A DNA stretch of 43,712 nucleotides from Candidatus Nanopelagicales bacterium (GTDB taxonomy: Bacteria; Actinomycetota; Actinomycetes; S36-B12), in the NCBI GenBank assembly GCA_030726915.1, contig JANRCR010000013.1, positions 1-43,712 on the forward strand, written 5' to 3'. Positions within the stretch are counted from its first letter, which is position 1. The number at the start of each line of letters is the position of its first letter. Positions 40,964 to 43,712 of this stretch are shown piece by piece. The notes beneath the pieces were generated by a model that did not search any database, was not told the origin of the DNA, and saw nothing but the letters and a program-made list of their open reading frames with translations. The position numbers were made by a program, and so were the translations under genes.

Positions 40964-43712
40964 ATGACGTCCCCGTCACCCGTCGCTCAGGCACCCCGCA
41001 AGGGCAGGGTGCTCCTCCCCACGATCATCGTCCTGGCAGTCATTGTCATCGGTTTCGTGATCTTCACCAGTTTTTACACGGACTGGCTGTGGTTTGAATC
41101 CGTTGCCAAAACCGAGGTCTTCACGATCACGCTCACGACCCGGCTGGCGCTCTTCGCCTCCTTTGGTCTGACGATGGCATTCGTCCTGGCGGGGACACTG
41201 TGGATTGCCTACCGATTCCGCCCCCGCGTGCCACTCCTCACCCAGGAGCAGGCGAGCCTCGAGCGCTACCGCATGTCCTTGGATCCCTATCGGATCCTCA
41301 TCACGACAGCGATCGCCGTGTTCATCGGCCTCCTGTCCGGCCTCTCTGCGGCATCGGAGTGGGGCACCTTCCTGCGCTGGCAAAACTCCACGGACTTCGG
41401 CATCACGGATCCCCAGTTCGGCCTCGATGTCAGCTTCTACACATTCATCTACCCATTCCTTCGCTTCGTGCTCGGCTTTGCCTTCACCGTCGTGATCCTG
41501 GCGATTGGCCTCGCCCTGGCTGCGCACTATCTCTACGGCGGCATTCGCCTGCAGCCACCCGGTGATCGGATGAGTCGCGCGGCCCAGGTGCACCTATCCG
41601 GCCTGATCGCCCTGCTGCTCCTGCTCAAGGCGGCTGCCTACTGGCTTGATCGCTTCGGGCTCATGGTCAAGAGTGAGGCGCTCGTCCAGGGCTTCACGGG
41701 GATGAAGTACGCCGACGTCAACGCCGTCCTGCCTGCTCTGCAGATCCTCACCTTTGTCGCCCTCATCACCGCGACCCTGTTCATTGTCAACATGGTGATC
41801 CAAAACTGGGTTATCCCGCTTCTTGGTCTTGGTCTGCTCGTCCTTACCTCCATCCTCGTGGGTGGTGTCTACCCCGCGATCGTGCAGCAGTTCCAGGTGC
41901 GCCCGAGTGAGTTGGTGCGCGAGCAGCCCTACATCGAGCGCAATATCACCGCGACGCGCTCGGCCTATGGCATCGCCGACGCGAATATCGAGGAGTACGC
42001 CGGCACGGTTGAGGTGCCCAGTGAGGCGGTCGTCCAGGCAAATCTCGGCACACTCGACAACATCCGACTGTTGGACCCCGCCCTCGCCTCGCCGACCTAC
42101 AACCAGTTGCAGCAGATCCGCGCCTACTACTCCTTCAACAACAGTCTCGATGTTGACCGGTATGACCTGGAAGGCGGTCAACGCGGGGCTATCGTCGCGG
42201 CGCGCGAGATTAACCTCGCTGGCATCCCGGATAACCAGCGCAACTGGGCCAATGATCATGCTGTCTACACACACGGCTTCGGCCTCGTCGCGGCCTACGA
42301 CAACACGGCGGAGTCCTCGGGTCAGCCGGACTTCTTTGAAAGCGATATCCCACCCGAGGGGCTGCTCGACATCGAGGAGCCGCGCATCTACTTCGGCGAG
42401 TTGTCGCCGACGTACTCGGTCGTGGGCGGGCCCGAGGGCACCACGCCCATTGAGCTCGACTACCCCGACGATGCCAGTCCGACAGGCCAGGTCAACAACA
42501 CCTACGCGGGCAACGGCGGCGCCCCCGTGGGCTCACTCTTCCAACGGCTTGTGTTTGCAACAAAGTTCCAGGAGTCCAACATCTTGCTGACCGACCTGAT
42601 CAATGAGGAGTCGCGCATCCTCTGGGACCGCGCCCCTCTGGTGCGGGTTGAGAAGATCGCACCCTGGCTGACGTTGGACCAAGACCCTTACCCGGCGGTG
42701 ATCGACGGTCGCATCGTGTGGATCGTCGACGGCTACACCACGACCAACGACTACCCCTATTCATCTCGGGTGTCACTGGGTGAGGTGACCAGTGATTCGA
42801 TCACCGTGCGGACCGGCTCTGCAGCCATCGCACCCAGTGATCAGCTCAATTACGCGCGCAACTCCGTCAAGGCAGTTGTTGATGCCTATGAGGGCACGGT
42901 AAATCTCTACGCCTGGGACGAGTCCGATCCCATCCTGCAGACGTGGATGAAGGCCTTCCCCGGTGTCGTCGAGGCCCGCAGCGCGATGCCCATGGAGATT
43001 GAGGCGCATGTGCGCTACCCGCAGGATCTTTTCAAGGTGCAGCGTGTGGTCCTGTCGCGCTACCACGTCACGGACCCTGCGACCTTCTACAACGGCACGG
43101 ACTTTTGGATTGTCCCCTTCGATCCCACGCAGTCCATCCAGCAGTTCCAGCCGCCCTACTACCTCACCCTGCAGATGCCCGGCCAGCAGGAGCCGACCTT
43201 CTCCCTCACGACGACGTTCGCTCCCCAGCGCAGACCTACCCTGGCAGCCTTCATGGCGGTGGACTCAGCACCGGGTGACGGCTACGGCACCATCAGGGTG
43301 CTCCAACTGCCGAGCAACACGACGATCCCCGGGCCGACGCAGGTGCAAAACAACTTCGAGTCCGATCCAGAGATCAGCGCGGAACTGTCTTTGCTGCGCC
43401 GCGGTGGATCCGAGGTCAACCTCGGCAATCTGCTATCCCTGCCCTTCAACGGCGGGTTGCTGTACGTCGAGCCGGTGTACCTGCGAGCCACCCAGGATGG
43501 GTTCCCGCTTCTGCGCAAGGTCCTCGCGGGCTACGGCGCCAACGTCGCGCTCGAGGACACCCTTGACGGGGCGCTCGCCGCGGTCTTTGAGACCGACCCC
43601 CTACCCACCCCGGACCCGACACCGGGGCCCGACCCCGATCCCAACCCGGATCCCACCCCCCAGCCGACGCCCGGCCCGGGCCCTGAGCCCACGGGTGATC
43701 CCCTGGTGGATC
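40964..43712 (+). CDS. UPF0182 family large membrane protein, 3' truncated by window edge
   Basis: The frame from ATG 40964 stays open for 916 codons to the window end. About seven hydrophobic helices (first at about 17-40, starting LLPTIIVLAVIVIGFVIF) occupy the N-terminal third, including FYTDWLWFESVAKTEVF, the UPF0182/COG1615 signature. The remaining ~600 residues are a large, mostly soluble extracytoplasmic part (RPSELVREQPYIERNI, GELSPTYSVVG). At the end it enters a Pro/Asp-rich run of PDP/PTP units from about 43600. The function is unknown in the literature I know; the family is widespread in Actinobacteria. It begins with a leaderless-type promoter. Confidence 0.92.
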   Translation, partial: MTSPSPVAQAPRKGRVLLPTIIVLAVIVIGFVIFTSFYTDWLWFESVAKTEVFTITLTTRLALFASFGLTMAFVLAGTLWIAYRFRPRVPLLTQEQASLERYRMSLDPYRILITTAIAVFIGLLSGLSAASEWGTFLRWQNSTDFGITDPQFGLDVSFYTFIYPFLRFVLGFAFTVVILAIGLALAAHYLYGGIRLQPPGDRMSRAAQVHLSGLIALLLLLKAAAYWLDRFGLMVKSEALVQGFTGMKYADVNAVLPALQILTFVALITATLFIVNMVIQNWVIPLLGLGLLVLTSILVGGVYPAIVQQFQVRPSELVREQPYIERNITATRSAYGIADANIEEYAGTVEVPSEAVVQANLGTLDNIRLLDPALASPTYNQLQQIRAYYSFNNSLDVDRYDLEGGQRGAIVAAREINLAGIPDNQRNWANDHAVYTHGFGLVAAYDNTAESSGQPDFFESDIPPEGLLDIEEPRIYFGELSPTYSVVGGPEGTTPIELDYPDDASPTGQVNNTYAGNGGAPVGSLFQRLVFATKFQESNILLTDLINEESRILWDRAPLVRVEKIAPWLTLDQDPYPAVIDGRIVWIVDGYTTTNDYPYSSRVSLGEVTSDSITVRTGSAAIAPSDQLNYARNSVKAVVDAYEGTVNLYAWDESDPILQTWMKAFPGVVEARSAMPMEIEAHVRYPQDLFKVQRVVLSRYHVTDPATFYNGTDFWIVPFDPTQSIQQFQPPYYLTLQMPGQQEPTFSLTTTFAPQRRPTLAAFMAVDSAPGDGYGTIRVLQLPSNTTIPGPTQVQNNFESDPEISAELSLLRRGGSEVNLGNLLSLPFNGGLLYVEPVYLRATQDGFPLLRKVLAGYGANVALEDTLDGALAAVFETDPLPTPDPTPGPDPDPNPDPTPQPTPGPGPEPTGDPLVD

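Noticed and set aside
43600-43712. Tandem repeat or minisatellite at the window end
   Set aside because: It is in frame with the UPF0182 gene and encodes a Pro/Asp-rich linker, common in exported actinobacterial proteins.
1-43712. tRNA, rRNA, CRISPR, phage or IS elements
   Set aside because: None seen. Intergenic gaps are short and hold only hairpins and promoter-like hexamers.

Overview
The window is gene-dense, high-GC DNA from an Actinomycetota chromosome. The markers are actinobacterial: TatB next to an HtrA protease, a DUF3107/TetR/hydrolase group near a MoeZ-type sulfurtransferase, mycoredoxin, an AdnA/AdnB-like helicase-nuclease pair, UvrD2 with tetracysteine and HRDC, a TIGR03624-type zincin, DUF5679 and UPF0182. 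I see no rRNA, tRNA, CRISPR array, phage or insertion sequence. No gene-free stretch exceeds about 170 bases. The genus cannot be named from sequence alone.

Layout. 1-4382: HtrA protease (5' truncated) and TatB on +, converging on a minus-strand operon of an MgtE_N/CBS protein, DUF1003 protein and Mrp ATPase. 4476-7676 (+): an internally deleted enolase-superfamily remnant, a malyl-CoA-lyase-like HpcH/HpaI protein, a membrane J-domain protein and an acyl-CoA dehydrogenase. 7707-12016: DEAD-box helicase, ferritin-like MiaE-type protein, DUF3107, TetR regulator, alpha/beta hydrolase. 12094-18701: an amine-catabolism island with an ethanolamine-type permease, gamma-glutamyl-amine synthetase (glutamine-synthetase fold), aldehyde dehydrogenase and SDR on +, then a class C26 gamma-glutamyl hydrolase and an AIM24 protein on -. 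The simplest reading is uptake of an amino alcohol such as ethanolamine, gamma-glutamylation, alcohol then aldehyde oxidation, and hydrolysis back to glutamate plus an amino acid (glycine if the substrate is ethanolamine). 18804-21002: MoeZ-like protein, DUF554 protein, CDGSH protein. 21053-23515 (-): flippase-like membrane protein carrying a pseudokinase domain.

23640-34734 holds three UvrD-family helicases: the AdnA-like/AdnB-like pair (the AdnA-like motor has lost key ATPase residues) and UvrD2. Between them lie an acyltransferase-3, NudC and mycoredoxin. 34761-39421: a small Cys-rich zinc-ribbon protein, an orphan E1-like/RRE-like protein, an M20 peptidase, DUF5679, a Nudix hydrolase and a zincin. 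39550-43712 (+): a small membrane protein, a PDZ/Lon-like secreted protease and a UPF0182 protein running off the end.

Two window-wide features stand out. First, nine operon-leading genes without a Shine-Dalgarno have a TAnnnT hexamer ending exactly six bases before the start codon, the signature of leaderless transcription; this was used to choose starts. Second, the permease-synthetase gap holds a 17-bp perfect hairpin plus a third competing arm, an attenuator-like arrangement.
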